Positions 53,390 to 63,075 are shown, counted from the first letter of the stretch. The stretch is DNA of 64,000 nucleotides from Calditrichota bacterium (GCA_013150955.1 JAADJD010000028.1:53305-117304); one strand, 5' to 3'. The notes: a model not told the origin generated them from the sequence alone. A program made the numbers and translations.

Positions 53390-53638
53390 CGGGAATGAAA
53401 TGTTCCTGGCGATTTAAGCGAATGAATGTGAATAAAGATCAAGTAATGATAAAGCAAGTGGTTTGGATCGACCGGCCCTTCTGCAACATTTCGATAGGGG
53501 CCAGAACGCCTGCGGAATCAGGGGCGGAAAGTATTTCGTCAGAAGTGAACGATTTTATTCGTGTCCCGGATTTTGAAATCTGCAAATCCGGGAAAAATTC
53601 GTCAGGTTCGGGTTTTAATGTGTCATCCGGGTGAATCC

Positions 53639-54274
53639 ATGGTGCAACCATTCCGACACTTCATTTCGTTTGAAGGCATTGACTACTGTGGCAAGACCAC
53701 CCAGATTCAGCGTCTGGTGGAGCGTCTGAAAGAACACGGGGTTGAAGTCGAAGTGGTGCGGGAACCCGGGGGAACGATCATTTCGGAGAAAATCCGGGAG
53801 ATTCTGCTGGACCGTTCCCACGAGGAGATGCACGATCGCACCGAAATTCTGTTGTATGCCGCTGCCCGATCGCAACTGGTGCATCAAAAAATCCTTCCAT
53901 TGCTGCAAAAGGGCGTTTCCGTAATTGCCGATCGCTACTATGATTCGACCACGGCGTATCAGGGGTATGGCCGGGGATTGAACATCGATTTTGTAAAGCA
54001 GTTGAATCAGTTTGCGACCTCGGGCCTGTCCCCTTTTAAAACCATTTTTCTGGACATATCTCCCGAGGAGGCCGAACGCCGTCGATTGCGCAAGGGACAG
54101 ACACAGGATCGGCTGGAGAGCGGCGGGGTGGCATTTTATCGGCGCATTCGGGAGGGGTTTTTCCAGATTGCTCGCGAGGAACCAGAGCGCTTTGTGATCG
54201 TCCCTGCGGAACAGGACATCGATGCAATTGCGGATCAAATCTGGGATCTTGTTCGCCAGTGGTGGCAGTTGTAA
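53639..54274 (+). CDS. tmk: Thymidylate kinase
   Basis: ATG 53639 gives 211 aa. The enzyme phosphorylates dTMP to dTDP with ATP. The P-loop reads FISFEGIDYCGKTTQIQRL (a variant of EGIDGAGKTTQ), the DRY motif is VIADRYYDSTTAYQGYGRGL, and the lid region is RLRKGQTQDRLESGGVAF. VVREPGGTIISEKIREILLD is typical of the substrate-binding loop. A GGGTGA site lies just before the start; a longer form from 53561 has no support. It follows the MATE gene by 249 bases in which I see no other gene. Confidence 0.95.
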   Translation: MVQPFRHFISFEGIDYCGKTTQIQRLVERLKEHGVEVEVVREPGGTIISEKIREILLDRSHEEMHDRTEILLYAAARSQLVHQKILPLLQKGVSVIADRYYDSTTAYQGYGRGLNIDFVKQLNQFATSGLSPFKTIFLDISPEEAERRRLRKGQTQDRLESGGVAFYRRIREGFFQIAREEPERFVIVPAEQDIDAIADQIWDLVRQWWQL

Positions 54275-54773
54275 CGGTTCCCTGCCAGGAGCAATTGCAC
54301 GGATTTTTCCCGATGATCGGTAACGGAAGTCCTTTCCCTGAATCTTTACCCGCAGGTTCAGCGTATGAGAAACGTCTTTGAACAGGGGCTGGAAACGGGC
54401 TGCTGGTGTGCACCGGAACCCGCTGGGGTGAGTAAGCGGTGCCGGTGGAAGCTGGCGGATCCAGGAACTCTGTAATGGGAAATGGGAGTCCTTGGACTTA
54501 CCGGGGGCTTCGGGATTTCAAAGTAACGGGTTCATGCGCACTCGGTGATGATCCGGCTCCCGAATGGACAGCTTGTTCGCGATGGGGGCCATTTTTTCGG
54601 GCATTTATCGGGTTTATCCGGAGTTTTGAGGGATTTTGGGTTAATATTTCTGAACTTATAAGCCGAATAATGAACATTGGGTAAATTTTTTATGTTTGAA
54701 AAGCAAACAAAATTCACCGATCGGAAAAATTTTTATTATATTTATGAAATCAGCCATGCTGTGGAGGAATTTT
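54275..54773. other. Long intergenic region without recognised features
   Basis: About 500 bases between tmk and the S41 protease gene. I checked it for tRNA, tmRNA, RNase P and the repeat family and saw none. Short open frames exist in both directions but lack ribosome-binding sites. The AT-rich end (about 54650-54760) probably includes the protease promoter. Confidence 0.4.
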
Positions 54774-56465
54774 ATGAAAAGGCATAGACGCACGATTTAC
54801 TGGGTCTCCATTCTTGTATCCGTCCTTCTGATTAGCTGGTTATATAACACCACCGTTGCCGGGAGCGACGATTTATATTACAAGATTGACAAGGGATTGT
54901 TTAATCTAAAGGAAGTGTTCGAGACGCTGTCACGCAATTATGTGGACGAGCTGGATCCCGAGGGTGTGAGCAAGGCCGCTATTCATGGGATGGTGAGTGA
55001 GCTGGATCCTTACACGGTGTTTTTTGAGGATCCGGGATCTCAGCGGCTGGGAATGATTACTCGGGGCAAGTACGGTGGTCTGGGAATGGAAATTGTTAAA
55101 CAGAATGGGCGGATCACCGTGATTGCGCCCATGGAAGATACACCGGCCAAGCGGGCTGGCATCCTGCCGGGCGATGTGATCACCAAAATCGATGGGGAGC
55201 CGACGGACGACATGACGCTGGAAGAGGCCTCTCAAAAATTGCGGGGGAAGGTAGGTACCCAGGTGACCATTGAGATCGAGCGTCCCGGCCTGGACGAACC
55301 CATCGAAATGACGCTCACCCGGGAGGAAATTGTGATCAAAGATGTGACCTATGCCGATTTTCTGGAGCCGGGTACGGTGTTGCTTCGCCTCTCGGGCTTT
55401 TCCGATAAAGCCGCCCGGGAACTGAAGGATGCCATCCATCGCCTGAAAAGCCAGGGCGAGATCGAACGGATCATTCTGGATCTGCGGGGAAATCCTGGCG
55501 GGTTGTTAACCTCGGCCGTGGAAGTGGCCAACATTTTCCTCAGTCCCGGACAGCTGGTGGTATCCACCCGGGGCGCTCACGAAAAAGAAAACAAATTTTA
55601 CACCAAGGAACCCGCCCTGCTGCCGCATCAACCCCTGGTGGTCCTGGTCAATCAATGGAGTGCCAGTGCTTCCGAAATCGTTGCGGGTGCCATTCAGGAT
55701 CTGGATCGAGGGGTGCTGGTGGGAACCCAGACGTTTGGCAAGGGATTGGTGCAAAAAGTGTATCCAATCGACAAAATCAATCAATCCTATTTAAAGATCA
55801 CCACAGCCAAGTATTATACCCCTTCCGGCAGAAGCATTCAGAAGGAAGACTACAAGAAGAACAAGGACATTTTTGTGGATCTGTCGGACAGTGTGGAATA
55901 TGATGATCATATCAATTATTACACCCGGAATGGACGGGTGGTGCACGGTGGCGGTGGCATTCATCCGGACGTGGTGGTTGAAAATGAAAAGATGGATCGG
56001 TTTTTAGCGGCGTTGACCTCCCGCGGATACTTTTTCCGGTTTAGCGTGGAGTATCTGGCGGCACATCCGGAGCTGAAGGAACAGCCGCAATTTGAAGTAA
56101 CCGATGAGATGATCGATGCATTCCTGGCATTTCTGGATAAGGAGGGATTTGATTACGAGCTGGCCGGTGAGGAGGAACTGGAGAAGTTCCTGGAAATTGC
56201 CCGGGAGAATAATTACAACGATGATATTCAGGACCTGGTGCAGGTGGCCATGCAGAAGCTGGAAGTGGAGAAAAGGAATTTGTATCAGAAAGATCGGGAC
56301 AAAATCCGGCGCTATCTGGAGGCAGAATTTGCGGAGAAGCTGGGCGGCAGTCGGGCCCGGATTGAGGCCATGCTGAAGTACGACAAGCAGGTGAAGAAAG
56401 CGCTGGAAGTGCTGCACAATCTTTCGACTTATCAGGAAATTCTGGCGGTGAATAAGAAAAACTAA
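54774..56465 (+). CDS. S41 family carboxyl-terminal processing protease
   Basis: ATG 54774 is preceded by GGAGGA and gives 563 aa. An N-terminal membrane anchor (TIYWVSILVSVLLISWLYNT) holds it in the inner membrane facing the periplasm. A PDZ domain (about 85-170, YGGLGMEIVKQNGRITVIAP) leads to the S41 core: SASASEIVAGAIQDLDRGVL with the catalytic serine and TQTFGKGLVQKVYPI with the lysine. About 110 helical, charged C-terminal residues follow. The enzyme degrades or trims proteins from the C-terminus, as CtpA or Prc does. It is a single gene, followed by a strong terminator. Confidence 0.93.
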   Translation: MKRHRRTIYWVSILVSVLLISWLYNTTVAGSDDLYYKIDKGLFNLKEVFETLSRNYVDELDPEGVSKAAIHGMVSELDPYTVFFEDPGSQRLGMITRGKYGGLGMEIVKQNGRITVIAPMEDTPAKRAGILPGDVITKIDGEPTDDMTLEEASQKLRGKVGTQVTIEIERPGLDEPIEMTLTREEIVIKDVTYADFLEPGTVLLRLSGFSDKAARELKDAIHRLKSQGEIERIILDLRGNPGGLLTSAVEVANIFLSPGQLVVSTRGAHEKENKFYTKEPALLPHQPLVVLVNQWSASASEIVAGAIQDLDRGVLVGTQTFGKGLVQKVYPIDKINQSYLKITTAKYYTPSGRSIQKEDYKKNKDIFVDLSDSVEYDDHINYYTRNGRVVHGGGGIHPDVVVENEKMDRFLAALTSRGYFFRFSVEYLAAHPELKEQPQFEVTDEMIDAFLAFLDKEGFDYELAGEEELEKFLEIARENNYNDDIQDLVQVAMQKLEVEKRNLYQKDRDKIRRYLEAEFAEKLGGSRARIEAMLKYDKQVKKALEVLHNLSTYQEILAVNKKN

Positions 56466-56530
56466 TTCGTGAAGCTGATGGTGATTTCGTAGCTGCCAGC
56501 GGATCGCCGGAAAAAACGGTTAAAATCAGA

Positions 56531-56560
56531 CGGGCGGGACGTGACCCGCCCATTTTTTTG
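56531..56560 (+). terminator. Rho-independent terminator
   Basis: GGGCGGG (56532-56538) and CCCGCCC (56545-56551) pair around a six-base loop, followed by seven T residues. It lies about 66 bases after the protease stop. Confidence 0.88.
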
Positions 56561-56642
56561 CCCCTTTTCCATTCCCATAAACGTATTGCTTTCGCTATTG
56601 AAAATCCTTAATATTTTTCTTTCGTTTTTACGGATCGGCAAA

Positions 56643-57644
56643 ATGGACGTACAGAAACCCCGGGTGTTTGTTGCCTGGCAAATTCCCGAAATTGGCATTG
56701 AGCTGTTGCAAGCCCATTATGAGGTTACGGTATATCGGGAAAAGAAGCCCCTTTCGCGGGAAGCGCTGGTCAAACAGTTGCAGGGTGTGGTAGCGCTGCT
56801 CAGTATTTTCAGCACCCGTGTGGATGCCTGGGTAATGGATCGGGCACCGGATTTAAAGATTATCTCCAATATGGCTGTGGGGTACGACAATATTGACGTC
56901 GACCACGCCACCCGGAAGGGCATTGCAGTGACCAATACGCCGGATGTGTTAACCGATGCCACGGCCGATTTAACCTGGGCATTGTTGCTGGCGGTGGCGC
57001 GCCGTGTGGTGGAGGGCGATCGGGTGATGCGCGCCGGGCAGTTTAAAGGGTGGGATCCTCTGTATATGCTGGGTGCGGATATTAAAGGGCGTACCCTGGG
57101 GATTATTGGTGCAGGGCGCATTGGGGCGGCGGTGATGGAGCGGAGCAAGGGATGGCAGATGAAATTGCTTTTTGTGAATCGCTCTCCCCGCCCGGATCTG
57201 GAAGCGCGGCTGGGCGCCCAACAGGTTGATCTGGAAACCCTGTTGCGCCAGTCCGATTTTGTCAGTCTGCACGTGCCTCTCACCCCGCAAACCCGACACC
57301 TGATTGGTGCCAAGGAGCTGTCTTTGATGAAACCCACGGCCTATTTGATTAATACCGCCCGTGGGCCAGTGGTGGATGAACGGGCACTGGTGCGGGCATT
57401 GCAAAATGGGCAAATCGCGGGTGCCGCGCTGGATGTGTTTGAAGACGAACCGCGAATGACCCCGGGACTGGAAACGCTGGACAACGTGGTGCTCACACCG
57501 CATATCGGCAGTGCCACCGTGGGGGCCCGTTCCCGAATGGCCGAAATGGCGGCGCAGAATATTATTCGTTATTTAAACGGGCAGAAGCCCCTGTCTATCG
57601 TAAATCCGGAAGTGATGGAACAGAGAACCGATCAGCAAACATAG
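56643..57644 (+). CDS. D-isomer-specific 2-hydroxyacid dehydrogenase
   Basis: ATG 56643 gives 333 aa. The NAD-binding motif is LGIIGAGRIGAAVMERSKG. The catalytic Arg, Glu and His lie in NTARGPVVDERALV, ALDVFEDEP and LTPHIGSATVGARSR. The sequence is closest in layout to glyoxylate/hydroxypyruvate reductases (NMAVGYDNIDVDHATRKGIA, VTNTPDVLTDATADLTWALL), though SerA-like or lactate activities cannot be excluded. It uses NAD(P)H to reduce 2-oxo acids. A DJ-1-like gene starts ten bases after its stop, and a LOG gene overlaps that, so the three form an operon. Confidence 0.92.
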   Translation: MDVQKPRVFVAWQIPEIGIELLQAHYEVTVYREKKPLSREALVKQLQGVVALLSIFSTRVDAWVMDRAPDLKIISNMAVGYDNIDVDHATRKGIAVTNTPDVLTDATADLTWALLLAVARRVVEGDRVMRAGQFKGWDPLYMLGADIKGRTLGIIGAGRIGAAVMERSKGWQMKLLFVNRSPRPDLEARLGAQQVDLETLLRQSDFVSLHVPLTPQTRHLIGAKELSLMKPTAYLINTARGPVVDERALVRALQNGQIAGAALDVFEDEPRMTPGLETLDNVVLTPHIGSATVGARSRMAEMAAQNIIRYLNGQKPLSIVNPEVMEQRTDQQT

Positions 57645-57653
57645 GAGGCACAC

Positions 57654-58193
57654 ATGGCACGGCTGGAAGACAAACAGGTGCTTTTGGTGGTTGGACAAAA
57701 AAATTATGATGATGAAGAACTGAATCAACTTTTACCCCGTCTGGAAGAAGAGGGGGCAGATGTTTTTGTGGCCAGTAATCGGCTGGAAAAGGCTCTGGGG
57801 CGTCTGGGGGGCTACGTAACCCCGGATCTGGCCATCGAGGAGGCGCAGGCCGGAGATTACCATGCCATTGTCCTGCTGGGTGGATATGGCGCCCGGGTGT
57901 ATCTGTGGAACGATGCGGCAACCCATAAGCTGGTTCAGGAGGCTGCGCAATTGGGAAAGATTCTGGCCGCATCCAGCATTGCTCCCGTGGTGCTGGCCAA
58001 TGCCGGCGTGTTAAGGGGAAAAAAAGCGACCGTATTTCCCGATTACAATTCGGCGATCATCCTGCGGGAGAAGGGAGCGGAACTGGTTCATGAGGATGTG
58101 GTGATCGACGATAATATTATAACCAGCAACCATCATCAGGTTATTGCTGAATTTACGGAGGCATTAATGGAAAAACTGGAACAGATAGAATGA
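57654..58193 (+). CDS. DJ-1/PfpI-like protein lacking the nucleophile cysteine
   Basis: This 179-aa protein has the DJ-1/PfpI fold: QVLLVVGQKNYDDEELNQLL, DYHAIVLLGGYGARVYLWND, and ANAGVLRGKKATVFPDY. In the family the elbow reads like SICHGP with a catalytic cysteine. Here the matching stretch is ILAASSIAPVVLANAG, so the cysteine is replaced by serine at about residue 108. It may have another activity or act as a non-enzymatic partner. AGGAGG lies before the ATG. It overlaps the LOG gene by four bases. Confidence 0.86.
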   Translation: MARLEDKQVLLVVGQKNYDDEELNQLLPRLEEEGADVFVASNRLEKALGRLGGYVTPDLAIEEAQAGDYHAIVLLGGYGARVYLWNDAATHKLVQEAAQLGKILAASSIAPVVLANAGVLRGKKATVFPDYNSAIILREKGAELVHEDVVIDDNIITSNHHQVIAEFTEALMEKLEQIE

Positions 58194-59005
58194 GCCGACG
58201 ACCGGTAAAAGCGTACCGAAACCAGGAGTTCATGAACAGTGCCGAGGCCCGGGCGCTGCGGATTCTGGCGGAATATCTGGAACCCCAGGCGCGATTTAAA
58301 CGCTACCATGTGGAAGATACGATCGTGTTCTTTGGTTCCGCCCGGGTCATTGATCGGGAGCATGCCCAGAAAGAGTTCGATTACTGGCAGCAGCGGGTGC
58401 AGGAGTCGCCAACAGAAGAGCACCGCCGGGAACTGGAAATTGCCCGAAAACGGCTGGAGATGTCCCAGTATTATGAAGATGCCCGCACACTGGCCCGCAT
58501 GTTAACCGAATGGTCCATGCAGTTGAATCATCAGAACCGGCGGTTTCTGGTGGTTTCGGGTGGGGGACCGGGCATCATGGAGGCGGCCAATCGCGGCGCG
58601 TCGGAAGTTCCCGGGGGACGTTCCATTGGATTAAACATTTCCATCCCCATGGAGCAGGATCCCAATCCTTACATCACCGATGAGCTCAATTTTGAGTTTC
58701 ATTATTTTTTCATGCGAAAATTCTGGTTCATCTACCTGGCCAAGGCACTGGTGGTATTCCCGGGCGGATTTGGCACCATGGATGAGTTGTGGGAAGTGTT
58801 AACCCTGCTCCAGACCAAGAAGGTACAGAAAAAGATGCCAGTTATCATGTACGGTCGGGAATACTGGAACCGGGTGATTAATTTTGATGCCATGGTGGAA
58901 TACATGGTCATCAACGAAGATGATTTGAAATTGATTCACTTTTCCGATACCCCAGAAGAAGCATTTGAATATTTGAAAGATCGCTTGACCGAATATTTCC
59001 TTTAA
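58190..59005 (+). CDS. LOG family protein (nucleotide 5'-monophosphate nucleosidase-like)
   Basis: This 271-aa protein carries both LOG family motifs: VVSGGGPGIMEAANRGASEV and VVFPGGFGTMDELWEVLTLL (PGGxGTxxE). Enzymes of this type release ribose 5-phosphate from nucleoside monophosphates, including cytokinin precursors; some were wrongly named lysine decarboxylases. The N-terminal extension (ALRILAEYLEPQARFKRYHV) is longer than in plant LOG proteins. Start ATG 58190 overlaps the stop of the DJ-1-like gene (ATGA). Its stop codon lies at the very edge of a repeat element. Confidence 0.92.
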   Translation: MSRRPVKAYRNQEFMNSAEARALRILAEYLEPQARFKRYHVEDTIVFFGSARVIDREHAQKEFDYWQQRVQESPTEEHRRELEIARKRLEMSQYYEDARTLARMLTEWSMQLNHQNRRFLVVSGGGPGIMEAANRGASEVPGGRSIGLNISIPMEQDPNPYITDELNFEFHYFFMRKFWFIYLAKALVVFPGGFGTMDELWEVLTLLQTKKVQKKMPVIMYGREYWNRVINFDAMVEYMVINEDDLKLIHFSDTPEEAFEYLKDRLTEYFL

Positions 59006-59289
59006 CCCAAATAAATCATTAAACCGCGAATCACGCGAATAAAGCCAAACCCTATCCACAAAATCGCGAATAAACCCAAATAATGCACTAAACCACGAAT
59101 CACGCGAATGAATTCGAAAAAAATCAACAAAATAGCGAATATATCCGGGAAAACATTTTCACCCAGTTAGAATCAATTGTATTTTATTTATTTTTATTGG
59201 TGTTAATTCGTGTCATTCGTGGTTTTAATGCATAATCTGGATTCATTTGTGTCAATTCGTGTCATTCGTAGGCTATTGCATAATCAGGG
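59004..59289 (+). repeat. Interspersed intergenic repeat, copy R8 (longest)
   Basis: A left-arm unit (59004-59075, AACCCAAATAAATCATTAAA) is followed by a full unit (from about 59076, ACCCAAATAATGCACTAAAC). The right arm follows (GTTAATTCGTGTCATTCGTG and ATGCATAATCTGG), then an extra right-end unit (GTCAATTCGTGTCATTCGTA, about 59244-59289). The first two bases are the last two of the LOG stop codon. The rest of the gap to the EamA gene (59290-59435) holds nothing recognisable. Confidence 0.88.
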
Positions 59290-59435
59290 ATCCATGCCTC
59301 ATTGGGGATAAATGTTGCGCACGGAAAAATTGAAATCCTTGCGTTTATCGCTGCAAAGCCGTATTGTTTACTGTTTGATCGGGAATTGACGGAATGCGTG
59401 TGTGCACCCAATAAACGGTGGCCTCTGGACTATCT

Positions 59436-60299
59436 ATGACGATCGGTTACCTGCTGGCGGTATTAACGGGAATTTGTTTTGGTATACAAGGTGTTTATGC
59501 GAAATGGATTTCCCGGGACATTCCCGCCATTTTTCTTGCCTGGATCACCTTTGCTTTTACCGTTCCGTTTCTGGGGATTCTGGTGATATCCAGTGGCATT
59601 CCGGAAATTCAGTGGCAGCCATTTTTACTGGCAACCCTTACCAGTTTTTGTGTGAATGTGATCGCCTGGTATTTATTTTTCCGGGCACTGCAACTTTCTC
59701 CGATTTATTTGACCATGCCCTTTACCGCTTTGACCCCCCTGTTTTTGATCCCGGTGTCATTTTTGCTGCTGGGGGAATTTCCAAACGTTCAGGGGGGATT
59801 GGGGGTGGGATGCATCATATTGGGTGCGTATGGGTTGCACCTTCGTTCTGGCGACCTGGTCGAGCCCATCCGGGCGTTGTTTCGCGAAAAGGGAACCCGG
59901 CTGATGATGATCGTTGCTCTGATCTGGTCAATTTCTGCCACCGTAGAGAAAGTGGCGGTTTTGAACAGCTCTCCCGTGTTTTACGGTCTGGTCATTCACC
60001 TTCTGCTGGCAGTGGCCTATTTACCGCTTATTGTGTGGCGGCATGGGGAGCGCCTGCGGGCATTACAGCGGGACTGGAAAAAGTTTAGCGGTATGGGGCT
60101 GATTTCGGCGGCGGTGGTGGTGTTTCAATTTACAGCGCTTCAATATTTGCTGGTTAGCTACGTCATTGCGTTTAAACGGGCAGGGATTCTCATCAGTGTG
60201 CTGCTGGGGTATGTGGTGTTTCGGGAGGCCGGGGTGTTGCGGAATCTGGTATTCTCGGCGTTGATGGTGGCCGGAGCGACGCTCATCATGCTCTCTTAA
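59436..60299 (+). CDS. EamA/DMT family transporter
   Basis: This protein of about 287 aa has ten hydrophobic helices in two EamA halves: MTIGYLLAVLTGICFGIQGV opening the first, and LMMIVALIWSISATVEKVAV opening the second. Helix features such as AWYLFFRALQLSPIYLTMPF and ALQYLLVSYVIAFKRAGILI are typical of drug/metabolite transporters. It should be in the inner membrane; the substrate is unknown. ATG 59436 places the first helix at the N-terminus; GTG 59418 is an alternative. No clear ribosome-binding site is seen. It stands alone. Confidence 0.85.
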   Translation: MTIGYLLAVLTGICFGIQGVYAKWISRDIPAIFLAWITFAFTVPFLGILVISSGIPEIQWQPFLLATLTSFCVNVIAWYLFFRALQLSPIYLTMPFTALTPLFLIPVSFLLLGEFPNVQGGLGVGCIILGAYGLHLRSGDLVEPIRALFREKGTRLMMIVALIWSISATVEKVAVLNSSPVFYGLVIHLLLAVAYLPLIVWRHGERLRALQRDWKKFSGMGLISAAVVVFQFTALQYLLVSYVIAFKRAGILISVLLGYVVFREAGVLRNLVFSALMVAGATLIMLS

Positions 60300-60468
60300 A
60301 GTGAAACTTTATTCACCTTTGGTGGCCATGGCGCAATTGGCAGAATTCATTGAATGGCAATGGGCAGCGCCGGTGCCCATTATTTTTTCTGCTTGCTTAA
60401 ATTTCAAAAAATCAATAAATTTTAAATTATTAAAAAATATTAACTAAACGTGATTTCGGTTTTCCTGC

Positions 60469-61467
60469 ATGCCAGAACTTCGCAAAGATCCGGTCATTGG
60501 TCGGTGGGTGATCATTTCAACCGAGCGGGGACGGCGACCATCCGATTTTGTTCACATTCGAGAACAAAAACGGGGTGGGTTTTGCCCCTTTTGTCCTGGA
60601 AATGAGGATAAAACTCCCCCGGAAATCTTCGCCATTCGCCCTCCGGATTCACCACCCGATACGCCTGGCTGGACCCTTCGGGTGGTGCCCAATAAATATC
60701 CGGCACTCCGGGTGGAAGGTGAGTTGAATCGCCGGGGCGAAGGGATTTACGATATGATGAATGGCGTGGGCGCTCACGAAGTGATTATCGAGACCCCGGA
60801 CCATCAAAAAACCCTGGGCGATCTGGACACCACGGGAATTCTGGAAACCCTGAAGGTCTTTCGGGAACGCATTCTGGATTTGCGAAAGGATACCCGGTTG
60901 AAATACGTGATGATTTTTAAAAACCACGGTGCCGAGGCGGGCGCATCGCTGGAACACAGCCATTCCCAGTTGATCGCCACTCCCATTATCCCCAAAACCG
61001 TTATCGAAGAGATGGAGGGAGCCGGAAAATATTACGGGTTCAAGGAACGGTGTATTTACTGCGATATCATCCGGCAGGAACTCAGGGACGGTATCCGACT
61101 GGTTTATGAGGAAGAGCAGTTCATCGCCATTGAACCGTTTGCGCCGCGGTTCCCATTCGAAACCTGGATATTGCCCAAACAACATGCCTCGCATTTCGAA
61201 AATTCCAGCGACGATGTATTACGACACCTGGCATTAACCTTGAAAGTTGTATTGCAGAAAATCAATCTGGCATTACAGGATCCACCATATAATTTTGTGC
61301 TGCATACTTCCCCCATGCAGGAAGGTCCTCTGGATCATTATCACTGGCATATCGAATTTATGCCCAAACTCACCCGAATCGCCGGTTTTGAATGGGGAAC
61401 GGGTTTTTACATAAATCCAACCAGTCCGGAAGATGCAGCCAAATATCTTGGGGAAATCGTAGTATAA
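60469..61467 (+). CDS. galT: Galactose-1-phosphate uridylyltransferase
   Basis: This 332-aa HIT-superfamily enzyme exchanges UMP between UDP-glucose and galactose 1-phosphate, or a related sugar phosphate. Two zinc-binding parts are seen: FCPFCPGNEDKTPPEI near the start and HSHSQLIATPIIPK with the active-site histidines. The central motif usually written HPHGQ reads HSHSQ here, as in many thermophile-type members. YHWHIEFMPKLTRIAGFEWG closes the fold. No galK or galE is beside it. The glycogen synthase gene follows by 21 bases, so an activity on glucose 1-phosphate for storage is possible. The start is ATG 60469. Confidence 0.93.
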   Translation: MPELRKDPVIGRWVIISTERGRRPSDFVHIREQKRGGFCPFCPGNEDKTPPEIFAIRPPDSPPDTPGWTLRVVPNKYPALRVEGELNRRGEGIYDMMNGVGAHEVIIETPDHQKTLGDLDTTGILETLKVFRERILDLRKDTRLKYVMIFKNHGAEAGASLEHSHSQLIATPIIPKTVIEEMEGAGKYYGFKERCIYCDIIRQELRDGIRLVYEEEQFIAIEPFAPRFPFETWILPKQHASHFENSSDDVLRHLALTLKVVLQKINLALQDPPYNFVLHTSPMQEGPLDHYHWHIEFMPKLTRIAGFEWGTGFYINPTSPEDAAKYLGEIVV

Positions 61468-61488
61468 TTTAATGTTAGGGGAATCGGG

Positions 61489-62970
61489 ATGAATAATTTC
61501 AAAATCTGCTATGTGGCATCGGAAGTGTCTCCGTTTGTCAAAACCGGTGGACTGGGAGATGTGGCCTCCGCCCTGCCGGTAGCCCTCAAGGAGCTGGAAC
61601 AGGACATTCGGCTGATGATGCCCAAATATCGCCCCATTAACGAGCGAAAATTTGTTTTGAGAGACGTCATTCGATTGCGCGAAGTAAAAGTCCCGCTGGG
61701 TGGACTCACCCGCATTGCCAGCGGCAAAACCGCTTTCCTACCTCAATCCAAAGTGCACGTGTATTTTCTTTTCATCCCGGAATTGTTCGACCGCAAAGGA
61801 ATTTACGCCGATCCCGAAACCGGCCAGGATTACCCGGACAATGCCGAGCGGTTCGCCTATTTTAGCAAGGCGGTTCTGGAAACCCTGAAATTGCTTTACT
61901 GGCAGCCGGATATTATCCACTGCAACGAATGGCAAACGGCACTCATTCCCTTTTACCTTAAAACCTATTACCAGGATGATGAGTTTTTCCAGAATACCCG
62001 CACCGTGCTCACCGTGCACAACCTGTCTTACCAGGGGCGATTCCCTTTAGAAGTTGCTCCCAGGCTGGATATTCCCGAAGAGCTGGTTGCTCCCGGTGGG
62101 CCGTTTGAATTCCAGGGGGAACTGAACCTCCTGAAAGGAGGCATTCTTTATGCCGACGTGATCAATACGGTTAGCGAACGATATGCCGAAGAGATCGTGA
62201 GCGATCCGGAATACGGCTTTGGTTTCGAAAACATTCTGGCCTCCCGCAAAAAAGATTTGTACGGCATATTGAACGGAGTGGATTATTCGGTTTGGAATCC
62301 GGAAACGGATAAGTATATTCCGGTGAAATACGACAGTAAAACGCTGGAGAAGAAGTCAGGTAACAAGAAAGTGTTGTGCGACCAGAACGGTTTTGCCTTT
62401 AGCGAGGACATTCCCCTGCTGGGGATGGTGACCCGATTGATTGAACAAAAGGGCATTGAGCTGGTGCTGGAGGCCATGGACGAACTGATGAAGCGGAATC
62501 TGTACATGATTATTCTGGGGACAGGTGAAGAGAAGTATCAGAAGGCCCTGGAAAAATTTGCACGCAAGTACAAAAAGAAACTGGCGGTTCATTTTAAGTT
62601 TGATGAACGTCTGGCCCACCTGATTGAAGCTGGAGCGGACATGTTTTTAATGCCTTCCAAATTTGAACCCTGTGGATTGAATCAGATGTACAGCCTGCGG
62701 TATGGTACCGTGCCCATTGTACGGGAGACCGGTGGACTGGCCGATACGGTCAAGGATTTTGATCCGGAAACGGGGAAGGGAAACGGCTTTACGTTTAAGG
62801 AGTTTTCGGCGGCCGCCATGCTGGAAGCCATTGATCGGGCACTGGCAATTTATCCAGACCGCAAGACCTGGACTAAGATTCAGAAAGCGGGCATGCGGGC
62901 CGATTTTTCCTGGCAGGTGTCTGCAAAAAAGTACCTCAAGTTGTACGAAAAAGCCCTGAAAAAGAAATAA
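61489..62970 (+). CDS. glgA: Glycogen synthase
   Basis: This 493-aa GT5 enzyme extends alpha-1,4-glucan from ADP-glucose. The N-terminal sugar-nucleotide site is VKTGGLGDVASALPVALKEL (KTGGL). DIIHCNEWQTALIPFYLKTY and TVLTVHNLSYQGRFPLEVAP are typical. The C-terminal domain has MVTRLIEQKGIELVLEAMDE, KFEPCGLNQMYSLRYGTVPI and RETGGLADTVKDFDPETGKG. Its length is normal for GlgA. It follows galT by 21 bases and precedes a strong terminator. The pair probably forms an operon for sugar phosphate and glycogen metabolism. Confidence 0.95.
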   Translation: MNNFKICYVASEVSPFVKTGGLGDVASALPVALKELEQDIRLMMPKYRPINERKFVLRDVIRLREVKVPLGGLTRIASGKTAFLPQSKVHVYFLFIPELFDRKGIYADPETGQDYPDNAERFAYFSKAVLETLKLLYWQPDIIHCNEWQTALIPFYLKTYYQDDEFFQNTRTVLTVHNLSYQGRFPLEVAPRLDIPEELVAPGGPFEFQGELNLLKGGILYADVINTVSERYAEEIVSDPEYGFGFENILASRKKDLYGILNGVDYSVWNPETDKYIPVKYDSKTLEKKSGNKKVLCDQNGFAFSEDIPLLGMVTRLIEQKGIELVLEAMDELMKRNLYMIILGTGEEKYQKALEKFARKYKKKLAVHFKFDERLAHLIEAGADMFLMPSKFEPCGLNQMYSLRYGTVPIVRETGGLADTVKDFDPETGKGNGFTFKEFSAAAMLEAIDRALAIYPDRKTWTKIQKAGMRADFSWQVSAKKYLKLYEKALKKK

Positions 62971-63002
62971 AGAGTCCACGCTGGGGTGCGTAGGACGAGG
63001 GT

Positions 63003-63040
63003 GGGGGCTTCTGGCACGTTTCGTGCCGGAGGCCCTTTTA
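63003..63040 (+). terminator. Rho-independent terminator
   Basis: A 13-bp stem (GGGCTTCTGGCAC with GTGCCGGAGGCCC, two G-T pairs) and a five-base loop are followed by TTTTATATT. It lies about 35 bases after the glgA stop. The gmhB start is 36 bases further on. Confidence 0.88.
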
Positions 63041-63075
63041 TATTCCAGACAATGCTCCCGGTGCCGGAAGGAAAG

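Noticed and set aside
53390..53638. A short plus-strand coding region between the MATE gene and tmk
   Set aside because: The open frame overlaps the end of the MATE gene, has no ribosome-binding site, and shows no recognisable protein features.
54275..54773. A tmRNA, RNase P or tRNA in the long gap before the S41 protease
   Set aside because: None of the conserved segments of these RNAs could be found by reading both strands.
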